From: Jezberella montanilacus | Lineage (GTDB): Bacteria > Pseudomonadota > Gammaproteobacteria > Burkholderiales > Burkholderiaceae_B | DNA: 64,000 nucleotides | Assembly (NCBI RefSeq): GCF_003003055.1 | Contig: NZ_PVTV01000015.1 | Coordinates: forward strand, 62,001-126,000 | Direction of reading: 5' to 3' | Part shown: positions 43,263 to 53,046 of the stretch, in pieces | Position numbering within the stretch: the first letter of the stretch is position 1 | How the letters are laid out: each line of letters begins with the position of its first letter | Translations under genes and position numbers: made by a program | The notes under the pieces: model-generated | Databases searched by the model: none | Seen by the model: only the letters and a program-made list of their open reading frames with translations | What the model was told of the DNA's origin: nothing

Positions 43263-44174
43263 TCAAGCTGAGCGGCGAGCACCGAAATTGATGGTGCTCA
43301 GCGCGATTCCCAAGACGATCAGAACCAAAGAACCCAATACATAGATATCCAACGGTTCGTCCAAGATCCAGCTCGAAAACAATAAGGCAACCACTGGTAC
43401 GCCCAATAAGCCCATTGAGGTGACAGAGGCAGGCAAATCTCGACTGATGGTGTTCATCGCCCAATAGGCAAGCGCCGTACTAATCGCCCCTCCGTAAGCC
43501 ATTAAAAAGATCATGTGCCAGGACCACTGCACAGGCGGCACTCCTTCAAAAATCAAGGCTAAGGTAGTTTGTAACAGCGCCGCAAACAATAGCTGCCAGG
43601 GCACGAGCTCAAACAGCGGAGTAACCCATTGATGCGCGCGGCCATAAACAATACTTAAGGCCCAGCAAACCGCGCCCAGCAAAATCAGTCCGTGTCCGAG
43701 GACAATGTGCGGATCATGCCAATCCATGGAAGCAGGTTGCATAATCAACAATAACCCGCTCATGCCAAGCGTCATGCCCGCGGTCTTCTTGAACGTCATC
43801 GATTCCTTAAGAAAAAACCAGGCTAGCGGAAACACCCATAACGGCGTCGTGTAGGCAAGAACAACCGATCTGCCTGCTGGAAGATACTGCAGGCCGATAC
43901 TGACCAGGGCTGAGAATCCGACCATGTGAAGGACTCCCATACTAAAAATGACAGGTAAATCGGCTTTGACGGGTACGGTGACTCTTTTAGCCGCGACGCA
44001 AATGAGCCAGTAAATGAGGCAACCGGGGGCGAGTCGTGCCACCACCGCCCAGACCGGCGGCAAATAATTCAACAAGGACTTGTTTACTGTCCACGTCATC
44101 CCCCAACCCGCCATAAGCAGGATCAGCAGAATGAAGGCCTTACGACGAACAACTAATGAGTCGGGCTGTTTCAA
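43263..44174 (-). CDS. EamA-family (DMT superfamily) membrane transporter
   Basis: A 303-residue protein with about ten transmembrane segments and two EamA repeats; [17 protein letters not shown] opens repeat 1 and [17 protein letters not shown] opens repeat 2. Such proteins usually export amino acids or metabolites. It is first in a reverse run of genes with the HDAC-like protein, the lipase and a Bug receptor, and is divergent from leuC. The substrate is unknown. Confidence 0.88.
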   Translation of the reverse strand: MKQPDSLVVRRKAFILLILLMAGWGMTWTVNKSLLNYLPPVWAVVARLAPGCLIYWLICVAAKRVTVPVKADLPVIFSMGVLHMVGFSALVSIGLQYLPAGRSVVLAYTTPLWVFPLAWFFLKESMTFKKTAGMTLGMSGLLLIMQPASMDWHDPHIVLGHGLILLGAVCWALSIVYGRAHQWVTPLFELVPWQLLFAALLQTTLALIFEGVPPVQWSWHMIFLMAYGGAISTALAYWAMNTISRDLPASVTSMGLLGVPVVALLFSSWILDEPLDIYVLGSLVLIVLGIALSTINFGARRSA

Positions 44175-44243
44175 TTTATTATTAAATGTAAGATGATGGA
44201 TAGCCTGAACACATCATACCAACACTACGGAGCTCGTGACGGC

Positions 44244-45659
44244 ATGGCCTTAGCAAAAACATTGTTTGAAAAAATCTGGGATCGCCACACGATTTTGCAG
44301 CAAAGTGACGGATCAACCCTGTTACACATTGCTCGACATTTGGTGCATGACGGATCGCATGCAGGGTTCAAAACCTTACGTGAACGCGGACTCAAATTGA
44401 GAAGACCCGACTGCACCTTCGGTAGCCCCGATCATTACGTCCCGACAACGACTCGTGACATGGCGACGATCAAAGAAGAAGGTCGTCGCAACGTCGTCAC
44501 CTCGATGAATGCCAATGCAAAAGAGTTTGGCATGACGATGTTCGCGTTGGACGATATCCGTCAGGGCATCATCCACGTGGTGGGACCAGAACAAGGCATA
44601 TCTCAGCCAGGGTTGGTGATAGTCTGTGGTGATAGCCACACCGCGACGCATGGGGCCTTGGGTGCGCTGGCCTTCGGCATCGGCGCATCAGAAGTCACGC
44701 ACGTTATGGCGACTCAAACACTCTGGCAAACCAAGCCTAAGTCGATGCGAATCACTGTTACCGGTCAATTGGGTGCAGGCGTCACGGCGAAAGATGTGAT
44801 TCTTGCGATCATTGCGAAGATCGGTGCTGCGGGCGGCACTGGGCACGTCATCGAATACGCTGGTAGTGCCATTACTGGCCTGTCGATGGAAGGTCGCATG
44901 ACGCTTTGCAATATGTCGATCGAGGCGGGTGCACGCGCAGGTATGGTCGCGCCTGACGAAAAGACTTATGCCTATATAAAGGGCCGTCCTTATGCACCAA
45001 GTGGGCAAGCATGGGATGAGGCTATGGTTTACTGGAAGTCGTTGCCAACAGACGCGGGCGCCAAATTCGACCAAGAAATAGAATTGAACGGCAGTGAGAT
45101 CATCCCCATGATGACTTGGGGGACCAGCCCGGAAGAAGCAGGTCCAATCAACGGAGTGGTTCCTGATCCAGCTGACATCAAAGATCTCGAAAAGCGTGAA
45201 GCCTTGCAGCAGTCACTTGACTATATGGGATTGAAGCCGGGCATGCCCTTCACCGATATCCGTGTCGATAAAGTATTTATCGGATCTTGTACCAATAGTC
45301 GGATTGAAGACATCCGAGCCGCTGCAGCGGTTGTAAAAGGGAAGAAGGCGAAGATCTGGGCCATGGTAGTCCCGGGTTCGGGATTAATCAAAGCGCAAGC
45401 TGAGGCAGAGGGCCTGGACAAAATCTTTCTGGACGCTGGTTTCGAGTGGCGCTACGCGGGTTGCTCGATGTGCGTGGGGATGAACGGCGATCTTCTCAAC
45501 GAAGGCGAGCGAAGTGCGTCTACCTCAAACCGCAACTTCGTCGGACGCCAAGGACGTGGCGCACGCACCCATCTGGTCAGCCCAGCAATGGCTGCCGCCG
45601 CGGCCATTTACGGCCACTTTGTCGACGTGCGGAGCTTGAACCAAGGACATGCCCAATGA
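44244..45659 (+). CDS. leuC: 3-isopropylmalate dehydratase large-subunit family (LeuC-like), divergent
   Basis: A 471-residue aconitase-superfamily protein. It carries the [4Fe-4S] cysteines in [12 protein letters not shown] (one Cys) and [10 protein letters not shown] (two Cys), plus the [15 protein letters not shown] and [14 protein letters not shown] blocks of LeuC. The ATG at 44244 gives [17 protein letters not shown], matching the usual LeuC start, with a CGGAG about 11 bases upstream; the frame is open to 44193. The N-terminal third differs noticeably from the canonical betaproteobacterial LeuC, as I recall it, so it may be a paralogue with a different hydroxyacid substrate. No leuA or leuB is nearby. 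It is coupled to leuD by ATGA. Confidence 0.85.
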   Translation: MALAKTLFEKIWDRHTILQQSDGSTLLHIARHLVHDGSHAGFKTLRERGLKLRRPDCTFGSPDHYVPTTTRDMATIKEEGRRNVVTSMNANAKEFGMTMFALDDIRQGIIHVVGPEQGISQPGLVIVCGDSHTATHGALGALAFGIGASEVTHVMATQTLWQTKPKSMRITVTGQLGAGVTAKDVILAIIAKIGAAGGTGHVIEYAGSAITGLSMEGRMTLCNMSIEAGARAGMVAPDEKTYAYIKGRPYAPSGQAWDEAMVYWKSLPTDAGAKFDQEIELNGSEIIPMMTWGTSPEEAGPINGVVPDPADIKDLEKREALQQSLDYMGLKPGMPFTDIRVDKVFIGSCTNSRIEDIRAAAAVVKGKKAKIWAMVVPGSGLIKAQAEAEGLDKIFLDAGFEWRYAGCSMCVGMNGDLLNEGERSASTSNRNFVGRQGRGARTHLVSPAMAAAAAIYGHFVDVRSLNQGHAQ

Positions 45660-46279
45660 AAAAGTTCATCACCGTTCGATCAATCGCCATCCCGATGGGC
45701 ACCCCTAACGTGGATACGGATCAAATTATTCCCGCCAGATTCTTGTGGCATCCTCAGTCAGATGGCTATGGCAAGTGGCTGTTTAACGATGTTCGACTCA
45801 ACGAAGACGGCAGCCCCAAACCTGGATTCATCTTAAATCAGTCCCCCTATCAGGACGCCACCATCATTGTCGCCGATCGTAACTTTGGTTGCGGCTCATC
45901 GCGAGAGCATGCCGTGTGGGCGCTAATCGACTATGGCTTTCAAGTGGTGATTGCCAGTAGTTTTGGCGATATTTTCTATAACAATAGTTTCAAACAAGGG
46001 CTCTTGCCTATCGTCTTGCCTGAACCAATATTGATCACTTTACGAGAAGCGATTGAGAAGAATCCGTCTGAAGGTTACGTGACCGTTGACTTAGTCGCTC
46101 AACAGATCGAAGGGCCTGACAGTTTCAAGGTTGGCTTCGACATCGATCCATTTAGAAAAAAGAAACTGCTTGAGGGGCTTGACGATATCGCCGTCACGCT
46201 CACGTTCAATGAACAAATCAGTGCATTCGAAACCAAGTACAGCCAGGCCATGTCATGGCTACTACCCAAAGCAGTTTAA
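45656..46279 (+). CDS. leuD: 3-isopropylmalate dehydratase small-subunit family (LeuD-like)
   Basis: A 207-residue swivel-domain subunit. The signatures [15 protein letters not shown] and [36 protein letters not shown] are present. The ATG at 45656 overlaps the leuC stop by four bases and has an AAGGA nine to ten bases upstream. With LeuC it forms an isomerase/hydratase of the LeuCD type. Whether it makes leucine or a catabolic product cannot be told from sequence. Confidence 0.9.
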   Translation: MKKFITVRSIAIPMGTPNVDTDQIIPARFLWHPQSDGYGKWLFNDVRLNEDGSPKPGFILNQSPYQDATIIVADRNFGCGSSREHAVWALIDYGFQVVIASSFGDIFYNNSFKQGLLPIVLPEPILITLREAIEKNPSEGYVTVDLVAQQIEGPDSFKVGFDIDPFRKKKLLEGLDDIAVTLTFNEQISAFETKYSQAMSWLLPKAV

Positions 46280-46304
46280 TCACGTAACAAGGCATCACGC
46301 AAAC

Positions 46305-47393
46305 ATGAAACTTTTTACCGCAGACAAATTCGGTGCAATTGAAGTGAGCAACCGTGTCATCATGGCCCCTCTTACCCGCATGCGCGCAGTCGCAGGCGAC
46401 GTCCCAAATGAACTGGCCATTGAATACTACAGTCAGCGAGCCAGTGCTGGTCTGATAATCTCTGAAGCTACTCAAATCTCACCTTTGGGTAAAGGCTATC
46501 CCGCTACGCCGGGCATCTATAGCGATGCGCAAGTTGTAGGATGGAAAAAAATCACTGAGGCTGTTCATGCCAAAGGCGGCAAAATGATCGCTCAGCTGTG
46601 GCACGTCGGCAGGATATCTGATTCATCCTTACATCCAGAACAAGGCCTGCCCGTTGCGCCATCGGCCATCGCGCCCTCGGGCAAAGTATTCAAGGCGGAC
46701 TGGTCAATGGCGCCTTTTGAAACCCCGCGTGCAATGGACCTTGCTGAAATACCCGCGCTCATTCAGGATTTTGTTCAGGCAGCTCAGCAGGCTAAAGCGG
46801 CTGGGTTTGACGGTGTCGAGGTCCACAGTGCAAACGGTTACTTGCTGGATCAGTTCTTGCAAGATGGATCAAACAAACGCACTGACAACTATGGCGGATC
46901 GTTCGCCAACCGTAATCGCTTACTGCTTGAGGTATTGACTGCAGTCAATACCGTTTGGGGCAGCGATCGAGTCGGCGTAAGGTTATCCCCTTACGGAACG
47001 TTTAACGATATGTCCGATTCGGATACCGCAGGCCTGTTTACCTATGTTGTGAGCGAACTCGCTAAACTCAAGCTAGCTTATTTGCACTTGATCGAGCCAC
47101 GTTCAACCATGGCCGGTGGCTCAGACAAGACCCTGGACGATGCACCGAATACCGCTGGTTTATTTGCTAAAGCCTTTGGTGGGAAAGTCATCAGCGCTGG
47201 TGGCTACGATCGCGATGGCGCAATTAAGGCAGTCGAATCTGGTGAGGCTGATGCAGTAGCCTTTGGACGTCTGTTTATATCCAATCCCGATCTACCCAAG
47301 CGTCTCGAATTGAATGCTGCACTGACTCCATACAACCGTGCAACCTTTTACGGCGGTGGCGCCGTTGGTTACACGGATTACCCAAGTCTTTAA
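46305..47393 (+). CDS. Old yellow enzyme family NADH:flavin oxidoreductase
   Basis: A 362-residue FMN enzyme of the OYE/NemA family that reduces activated double bonds or nitro compounds with NAD(P)H. Visible motifs are VIMAPLTRMRA near the start, IAQLWHVGRIS, GFDGVEVHSANGYLLDQFL (active-site His and Asn) and the substrate-loop NKRTDNYGGS. The ATG at 46305 begins MKLFTADKFG; the open frame extends upstream inside leuD. It lies 25 bases after leuD and is probably co-transcribed, pointing to reduction of an unsaturated acid handled by the same cluster. Confidence 0.92.
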   Translation: MKLFTADKFGAIEVSNRVIMAPLTRMRAVAGDVPNELAIEYYSQRASAGLIISEATQISPLGKGYPATPGIYSDAQVVGWKKITEAVHAKGGKMIAQLWHVGRISDSSLHPEQGLPVAPSAIAPSGKVFKADWSMAPFETPRAMDLAEIPALIQDFVQAAQQAKAAGFDGVEVHSANGYLLDQFLQDGSNKRTDNYGGSFANRNRLLLEVLTAVNTVWGSDRVGVRLSPYGTFNDMSDSDTAGLFTYVVSELAKLKLAYLHLIEPRSTMAGGSDKTLDDAPNTAGLFAKAFGGKVISAGGYDRDGAIKAVESGEADAVAFGRLFISNPDLPKRLELNAALTPYNRATFYGGGAVGYTDYPSL

Positions 47394-47432
47394 TCAAAAG
47401 ACCTTTTCACCCCTTAACCGAGGCATATCATC

Positions 47433-47732
47433 ATGACAAAGAAAGCATATTGGGCAAGTGTTTATCGCTCGATTTCCAAACCTGACAATCTGGCCGCTTA
47501 TGCCAAGTTGGCTGGCCCAGCGATCACTGCGGCGGGCGGTAAGTTTCTCGCACGTGGGATTCCTGCAGCCGTGAAAGAAAACGGCCTAATGGAGCGCTTG
47601 GTTCTGGTTGAGTTCCCCAGTGTCGCGGCCGCCGAGGCCGCCTATGCAAGCCCCGGCTACAAGGCTGCGCTAGAGGCCTTGGGTGAAGGCGCCGTTGACC
47701 GTGATCTTCGTATCATCGAAGCGGCTGAGTAA
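47433..47732 (+). CDS. DUF1330 family protein
   Basis: A 99-residue protein with the DUF1330 pattern: AYWASVYRSISKPDNLAAYAKLAGPAITAAGGKFLARG and LVLVEFPSVAAAEAAYASPGYKAAL. It is a dimeric ferredoxin-like (dabb-type) fold by family analogy; no catalytic activity is established. It follows the OYE gene by 39 bases and may be in the same operon with leuCD. Such small proteins often accompany catabolic enzymes. Confidence 0.87.
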   Translation: MTKKAYWASVYRSISKPDNLAAYAKLAGPAITAAGGKFLARGIPAAVKENGLMERLVLVEFPSVAAAEAAYASPGYKAALEALGEGAVDRDLRIIEAAE

Positions 47733-47753
47733 GCGGATAGTCAACCAAGCTTG

Positions 47754-47778
47754 CCAATCAGCTTACTTGGCTGATTGG
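47754..47778. terminator. Convergent-gene hairpin
   Basis: CCAATCAG (47754-47761) and CTGATTGG (47771-47778) form a perfect 8-bp stem with a nine-base loop between the DUF1330 gene and the convergent glycosyltransferase, overlapping its last codons. It has no T-run on either strand, so intrinsic termination is uncertain. Confidence 0.3.
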
Positions 47779-48710
47779 TGGTGACGTTTTCTGACGAGGT
47801 AAATCGGCCGGTTTTTGGTTTCCATATAAATCCGGCCGATGTATTCACCTAGTACGCCTACGCTGATTAGTTGCAGACTACCGAAAAACAAGATCGCGAC
47901 CAGCAAAGAGGCATAACCCGGCACATCCACACCAAAGATCAAGGTTCGGGCAACAATAATTGCAGCATAAATAAACGTCGCCAGCGCACCGAATGCCCCG
48001 ACGTAAGACCAAAACTTCAAGGGCGCAGTACTAAAGCTCGTAAAACCTTCAACCGCAAAGTTCCAGAGCTTCCAGCCAGAAAACTTGGATTCACCCGCCG
48101 ACCGAACTTGTCGCACATAGTCGATGGTGACCGTTTTAAAGCCAACCCAGGCAAACAGACCTTTCATGAAGCGATGATGTTCAGGTAACTGCTTGAGGGC
48201 ATCGACGACGATTCTATCCATCAGTCTGAAATCACCCACGTTCTTGGGGATTTTGATTGACGAGACCTGATTGTGAAATTGATAGAACGCATTGGCGGTG
48301 GTGCGCTTCATGAAACTATCGGCAGCACGATTGGAGCGGCATGCAAGGACGACTTCAGCGCCGCCGAGCCAGGCTCTGATCATCTCGGGGATGAGTTCAG
48401 GCGGGTCCTGCAGGTCGGCATCGAAAGGAATCACCGCGTCACCTGTGGACTCGTCGATACCCGCAGTCATGGCAGCCTCTTTGCCGAAATTACGCGACAA
48501 CTCGACGATATGAAAACGATGATCTTTAGCAGCAAGAGCCACTAACTTATCGAGTGTGTCATCACGACTACCGTCATCGACGCACACGACTTCGAACGCC
48601 ACGTCGGTTACTTGTGCAAATACTTGGCATAGCGCGTCATATAGCTTGGGGATCCCTTCGCTTTCGTTATAGCAAGGAATCACGACCGAGACTTTTCGCT
48701 GATCAATCAC
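47763..48710 (-). CDS. GtrB/DPM-like polyprenyl-phosphate glycosyltransferase (GT2)
   Basis: A 315-residue GT-A fold enzyme that moves a sugar from a nucleotide sugar onto a lipid carrier. The N-terminal VSVVIPCYNESEGIPKLYDAL, VDDGSRDDT and DADLQDP (DxD-type) lie in the cytoplasmic domain; two hydrophobic C-terminal segments (about 235-260 and 270-295) anchor it. It is divergent from the GT39 gene; together they resemble a pair that makes and uses polyprenyl-linked sugars for envelope modification. Confidence 0.9.
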   Translation of the reverse strand: MIDQRKVSVVIPCYNESEGIPKLYDALCQVFAQVTDVAFEVVCVDDGSRDDTLDKLVALAAKDHRFHIVELSRNFGKEAAMTAGIDESTGDAVIPFDADLQDPPELIPEMIRAWLGGAEVVLACRSNRAADSFMKRTTANAFYQFHNQVSSIKIPKNVGDFRLMDRIVVDALKQLPEHHRFMKGLFAWVGFKTVTIDYVRQVRSAGESKFSGWKLWNFAVEGFTSFSTAPLKFWSYVGAFGALATFIYAAIIVARTLIFGVDVPGYASLLVAILFFGSLQLISVGVLGEYIGRIYMETKNRPIYLVRKRHHQSAK

Positions 48711-48827
48711 TGTATGTTCTCATCCTATCACTTCACCCGCGTATTCTACCTCTCGGACAGGTTGAAGGCATTAAGCAAAACTTCAATTGTGTAAACTATC
48801 CCATCCATTCAAGATCCCCGGCGAAGC

Positions 48828-50414
48828 ATGACAGATTCATCCCTCCAGTCCCCCGATACGCTAGCTACAACGAGAAAAAAATGGCTAGGCTACTTTGATC
48901 TGAGCAAGCCGGCTGATCTCGCTAAGCTGACCGGTTGCTTTGTGGTTTTTCATGTGCTGCTTTGGTTGATTCTAACGACCTTGACCCATCGCGCCCCACA
49001 TTGGGACAATATGGAGGAAATCGTCTGGGCTCAATCCTTTGAGTGGGGATATTACAAACACCCACCCTTCTCTACCTGGGTGTACACCTTCTGGACGTCA
49101 ATTTTAGGACAGCACTTCTGGGTCACGTATTTCTCGTCATTGTTCAATATTGGCCTCATGCTACTTATTATTTGGCGCATTGCGTTGATGGTCATGAACC
49201 CAGCACGGGCCGTCATGGCGGTAGTGCTTTCGTCCATCATTTTCTATCACAGTGTTCACGGAATCATCTCTGATCAGAACACCCTGCAGTTAATGCCGAT
49301 TGCGTTGATGGCCTGGCTCATGCTGCTGGCCGTTCGTGTCGGTGGCTGGTGGCGATGGGTACTAATGGGTATAGCAGCTGCCATTTGTCTCTTAACAAAA
49401 TACAGCGCGGTTGTATGGTTTGCGGTGATGGGTATCTGGTTACTGCAAGATTCACGGATGCGCAACTGGCGTATTTGGGCGCTGGTTTTGTTATCCATCG
49501 CCAGCTGCCTGATCGCATTATGGCCACACATTGACTGGTTAATCCGAGAGAACTACCCTACTTTCCGCTATGCGGAATACCAGGCAGGTGGTCGCGGTGT
49601 ATCAGAAAACTGGAGCAAGCTCGGCGGTTTTCTGAGTTCTCAAGCCGCGCGCCTTGCCCCGCTGTTGATTGCAGTTGGCATTATCCGCTATCACCTTCGC
49701 AAAGACGCCGTGATTGAAAGGATCGCCTTGGTCGATCAACCTCTTCAGGCGGAATGGCGCTTTGTCGATGTCTTAGGTTTAGGCCCAATGCTGTTGACCA
49801 TCGTGCTTGGTATTGCAGGGGTTAATCTCAACGCAAATTGGGCAGTGACGTTCTTCATTATCACAGGTGTTTGGGCGGTCAGATTTTTGCCAAAAGTTGA
49901 CACAGTTCGACTACTAAAGACCGTGCTTGCCGTCGGTATCGCTATGGATATCGCGCTCGCAACTGGGGAAGCCTTGAGCGGTGGCTTGGTTGTCGATCTG
50001 ATGAAACGGCAATCGAGAGCGAATTTTCCAGCTGAACAATACGCCGCCTTGTTGGATAAAGCGTGGGCTGAGCATATGGGACCCGACACACCCGTTTCGC
50101 TCGCGGTCGCTGACGAATGGTTCGGTGGCACTTATCTAGTTGAATCCAAACATAAGCCCTTGATTTTTTTAGACGGCTATTACAGCGAAACACCTTGGAT
50201 CAAGCGAGATATGTTGCAGAACTGCGGTGCCTTGATGATCATTGATCGTCGCGAAGACTCAGCTCCGCCAAGACCGAATGTCATCGAGTTGTTGAAGAAG
50301 GCGTCGTGGCGAGGCCAATTCGAAATTCCCTGGACTCGCACAGGCAAGGGGGAGCAGCTTCAGATCGAGTGGGCAATTATTGAGCCGGCAGTCAAAGGGG
50401 CTTGTAAAAAATAA
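48828..50414 (+). CDS. ArnT/PMT-like glycosyltransferase (GT39), multi-pass membrane protein
   Basis: A 528-residue protein with about 11-13 hydrophobic segments, probably using a lipid-linked sugar donor made by the adjacent GtrB-like enzyme. The N-terminal periplasmic loop has DNMEEIVWAQSFEWGYYKHPPFSTW, matching the PMT/ArnT acidic loop, with a proline-rich YKHPP segment. The C-terminal third is soluble and periplasmic. Acceptor unknown: lipid A or O-antigen modification by analogy. Confidence 0.85.
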   Translation: MTDSSLQSPDTLATTRKKWLGYFDLSKPADLAKLTGCFVVFHVLLWLILTTLTHRAPHWDNMEEIVWAQSFEWGYYKHPPFSTWVYTFWTSILGQHFWVTYFSSLFNIGLMLLIIWRIALMVMNPARAVMAVVLSSIIFYHSVHGIISDQNTLQLMPIALMAWLMLLAVRVGGWWRWVLMGIAAAICLLTKYSAVVWFAVMGIWLLQDSRMRNWRIWALVLLSIASCLIALWPHIDWLIRENYPTFRYAEYQAGGRGVSENWSKLGGFLSSQAARLAPLLIAVGIIRYHLRKDAVIERIALVDQPLQAEWRFVDVLGLGPMLLTIVLGIAGVNLNANWAVTFFIITGVWAVRFLPKVDTVRLLKTVLAVGIAMDIALATGEALSGGLVVDLMKRQSRANFPAEQYAALLDKAWAEHMGPDTPVSLAVADEWFGGTYLVESKHKPLIFLDGYYSETPWIKRDMLQNCGALMIIDRREDSAPPRPNVIELLKKASWRGQFEIPWTRTGKGEQLQIEWAIIEPAVKGACKK

Positions 50415-50429
50415 ACCCGTGGCAAGCCG

Positions 50430-51680
50430 CTAACGATGGATATTTGCGTTAGCGTCTTTGGCCCATAAAGCGTCTCGCCAATGTCGCACCATCAAAATGG
50501 TGAGCACAAGCCCGGCAATTGGATACAACATGGCTGTTGCGCGAAACCCGATGACGTTGATCAATGGGCCTGACAGCAACAGCCCAGCAGGCAAGCCCCA
50601 GATCGCCAGCATGCGAATACCCATCATCCGTCCCCAGAATTTGGGTTCTGTCTCGCGGATCATGATAGACGCCACGGGGATCAGACAGATACTTTGAACG
50701 AAACCACTGCCGATCAATAACAGATAAACCCAGCCGAGACCTTTGACGTTAGCGTAAATAAAAATCAGGACGAACCAGGTGGCGCTAGCAAAGATGACCG
50801 ATCTAGCGGTCCCTAAATTGAAACGGTTGAGGGCGAGAATAATCGACCCTAACAAACCGCCAAAAGAAAAAGATGCAGTGAGCCAGCCAAATCCAGCCTG
50901 ATCTAAATCATAGATATTCTTCGCGACGTAGGGTAGCAAGCCCAAAAAAAATGGATAAGCGAACAGATTAACGAGAAAGGCAAAAAATATACAACCAAGA
51001 AGCACGGGATTTGCCCACGCATAAGCAAAGGACTCTGATAGCTCAGCCCAGACTGACTGAGGCTTAACGCTAGACCCGGTAGTAGGTAGGCGCTGTTTGG
51101 CAATCCCAAAGGTCAGACACCAGCTGATTGCGTACATGGTCAGTACCATGACGTAAGCCCAGCCTATGCCAAAGACAGCAAACATGCCGACACCTGAGAG
51201 CGCTCCCGCCACCTTGGCCGAGTCGTAGGTTAAGCGTGAAATACCCAAGGCACCGGTCAGTTGTTCTGCAGGAACGGTTTGCGCGATTAACGCATTGCGT
51301 AACAACATATCTGACGGCCGCATCAACCCGCATATCCCAGCCAGAATTAAGGCGTATAGCGGCGTTAATGTATCGGTGAAAGCGAGTGCGCAATAACTCG
51401 CCGCCAACAAGACATAGACGAAGCGGGTCATAAAAAAGACTTGACGATGCCCGATTCGATCCCCCGCGACACCAAACAGCGGTGAGATCAGCGATCCACC
51501 GTATTGCAATGCGCCATAAAGTGCGAGCAACGTAACTGAACCCGTTTCGACCAAAATAAACCAACCGAGGATAAGGGCCTCCATTTCGAAAGCCCAGGAG
51601 GTGGCTAGATCAGCGGTCCACTGAAATCTGAAGCTTCGAACCCCGAAAGGTGCAAACGCTGAATGGCGCGCTGTGGTCAT
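50430..51680 (-). CDS. MFS transporter
   Basis: A 416-residue protein with about 12 hydrophobic segments. The N-terminal region FRFQWTADLATSWAFEMEALILGWFILVET and GVAGDRIGHRQVF (motif A) place it with EntS-like/DHA3-type exporters. It follows the sulfatase gene on the same strand, with about 15 bases between the sulfatase stop and this gene's start, so they form a likely pair. Substrate unknown. Confidence 0.85.
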   Translation of the reverse strand: MTTARHSAFAPFGVRSFRFQWTADLATSWAFEMEALILGWFILVETGSVTLLALYGALQYGGSLISPLFGVAGDRIGHRQVFFMTRFVYVLLAASYCALAFTDTLTPLYALILAGICGLMRPSDMLLRNALIAQTVPAEQLTGALGISRLTYDSAKVAGALSGVGMFAVFGIGWAYVMVLTMYAISWCLTFGIAKQRLPTTGSSVKPQSVWAELSESFAYAWANPVLLGCIFFAFLVNLFAYPFFLGLLPYVAKNIYDLDQAGFGWLTASFSFGGLLGSIILALNRFNLGTARSVIFASATWFVLIFIYANVKGLGWVYLLLIGSGFVQSICLIPVASIMIRETEPKFWGRMMGIRMLAIWGLPAGLLLSGPLINVIGFRATAMLYPIAGLVLTILMVRHWRDALWAKDANANIHR

Positions 51681-51694
51681 GGAAATCTCTGAGC

Positions 51695-53020
51695 CTAACG
51701 ACTCGGCATGTCGCTAATCGAGTAGACGAGATTGACCGTGGCGTCAGTGGGCACCTCGGGCATCGTGAGGTTCCAGGTTTCCCATTCAAGGCACATCTTT
51801 TGCAAAAGGTCTGGTCGGACACTGGCTTGATTGGCCCTTTCTCTCTCATCGTTCTGAAGGTTGAACAGATAGTCGATGCCATCGACGCGAAGGTATTTCC
51901 AGTCACCATTGCGTAACGCTCGTTGACCACGGTGCTTCATGCGCCAATACAGCGGTCGATCAAAAGTTTGTGTCGCATCGCGTAGTAGGCTGACTAATGA
52001 AACACCGTCAAGCGGATAGTCGGGATCGATTTCGGCACCACCGAGTTCAAGCATGGTGGCGGACCAATCCATGGTCATGGCTTGTTGAAGACAGACTTGT
52101 CCTGCAGAAATATGCGCAGGCCAATGGGCAATCCACGGTACTCGAATACCTCCCTCAGTCAAATCCATTTTCCCGCCAACAAGAGGCCAACTATCGCTGA
52201 AACGTTCGCCGCCATTGTCAGAAGTAAATACGAGCAGTGTGTTGTCCAGCTGACCGTTCTGGCGCAAGGCATCAACAACCCAACCAATACCCTCATCCAT
52301 ATGATGGATCATGCGCTGGTAGACATGAATGTTGCCACCGTGCAAATGCCCGAGATTCCGAGCAAGCGCCGGAGCGATTGCTGCGTCATCGCGTGTCTCC
52401 CATGGCCAATGGGGTGCGGTGTAGTGCAGGCTCAGAAAGAATGGCTTATCTGAATGTGCTGGTGCGCTCATTCGATTGACGTAGTCGGTAGCCCGTCTGG
52501 ATAACAGATCAGTCAGGTAACCGTGATCTTGTTTGGCTTCTTCGCCTTCATACAGGTCATAGTCACCGGCATTGCTGCAGTGGGTAAAGTAATCAACCCC
52601 ACCAGCCATCGGGCCATAGAACTCCTCATAACCAGACTTCAAGGGGCCGAAATATGGTGGATAACCCAAATGCCACTTACCGATCAAAGCGGTCCGGTAG
52701 CCTGCTTTCTTGAGCATGGATGGAAGTGTAGGTAGCTCTGGCGGTAGTCCAAGGGTACTGCTCGTTTTGCTTTTGCTGTTGATTGGCTCTTCGGCGGCAC
52801 CACGCAATCGATATTGGTAACGCCCAGTCATCAGCGCAAAACGGGTTGGCGAACAAACTGGCGAATTTGAATATCCCTGGGTAAACCTGACGCCCTGTGC
52901 GGCCAGCTGATCAAGGACAGGTGAAACTCTGCCAAAAGGTGCATCACGTCCGCCATAACAACCCAGATCAGCAAAACCAAGATCGTCCGCAACGATAAAA
53001 ATGATGTTAGGTTTCTTCAA
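51695..53020 (-). CDS. Type I sulfatase (formylglycine-dependent), no signal peptide
   Basis: A 441-residue arylsulfatase-family enzyme that hydrolyses sulfate esters. Metal ligands are in VADDLGFADLGC (Asp12, Asp13), the formylglycine site is Cys56 in CSPTR (C-x-P-x-R), and the later IGKWHLG, HYTAPHWPW and VFTSDNGGERF blocks are typical. The protein begins directly with MKKPNIIFIV, so it is cytoplasmic and would act on imported or internal sulfate esters. No formylglycine-generating enzyme is encoded in the window. It may release sulfate for assimilation, but that link is inference. Confidence 0.92.
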   Translation of the reverse strand: MKKPNIIFIVADDLGFADLGCYGGRDAPFGRVSPVLDQLAAQGVRFTQGYSNSPVCSPTRFALMTGRYQYRLRGAAEEPINSKSKTSSTLGLPPELPTLPSMLKKAGYRTALIGKWHLGYPPYFGPLKSGYEEFYGPMAGGVDYFTHCSNAGDYDLYEGEEAKQDHGYLTDLLSRRATDYVNRMSAPAHSDKPFFLSLHYTAPHWPWETRDDAAIAPALARNLGHLHGGNIHVYQRMIHHMDEGIGWVVDALRQNGQLDNTLLVFTSDNGGERFSDSWPLVGGKMDLTEGGIRVPWIAHWPAHISAGQVCLQQAMTMDWSATMLELGGAEIDPDYPLDGVSLVSLLRDATQTFDRPLYWRMKHRGQRALRNGDWKYLRVDGIDYLFNLQNDERERANQASVRPDLLQKMCLEWETWNLTMPEVPTDATVNLVYSISDMPSR

Positions 53021-53046
53021 AACAAATCCTGAACTAATTTATAAAT

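Noticed and set aside
52082-52453. 123-codon forward ORF inside the sulfatase gene
   Set aside because: It lies antisense to the sulfatase, whose motifs are all intact, and has no recognisable domain.
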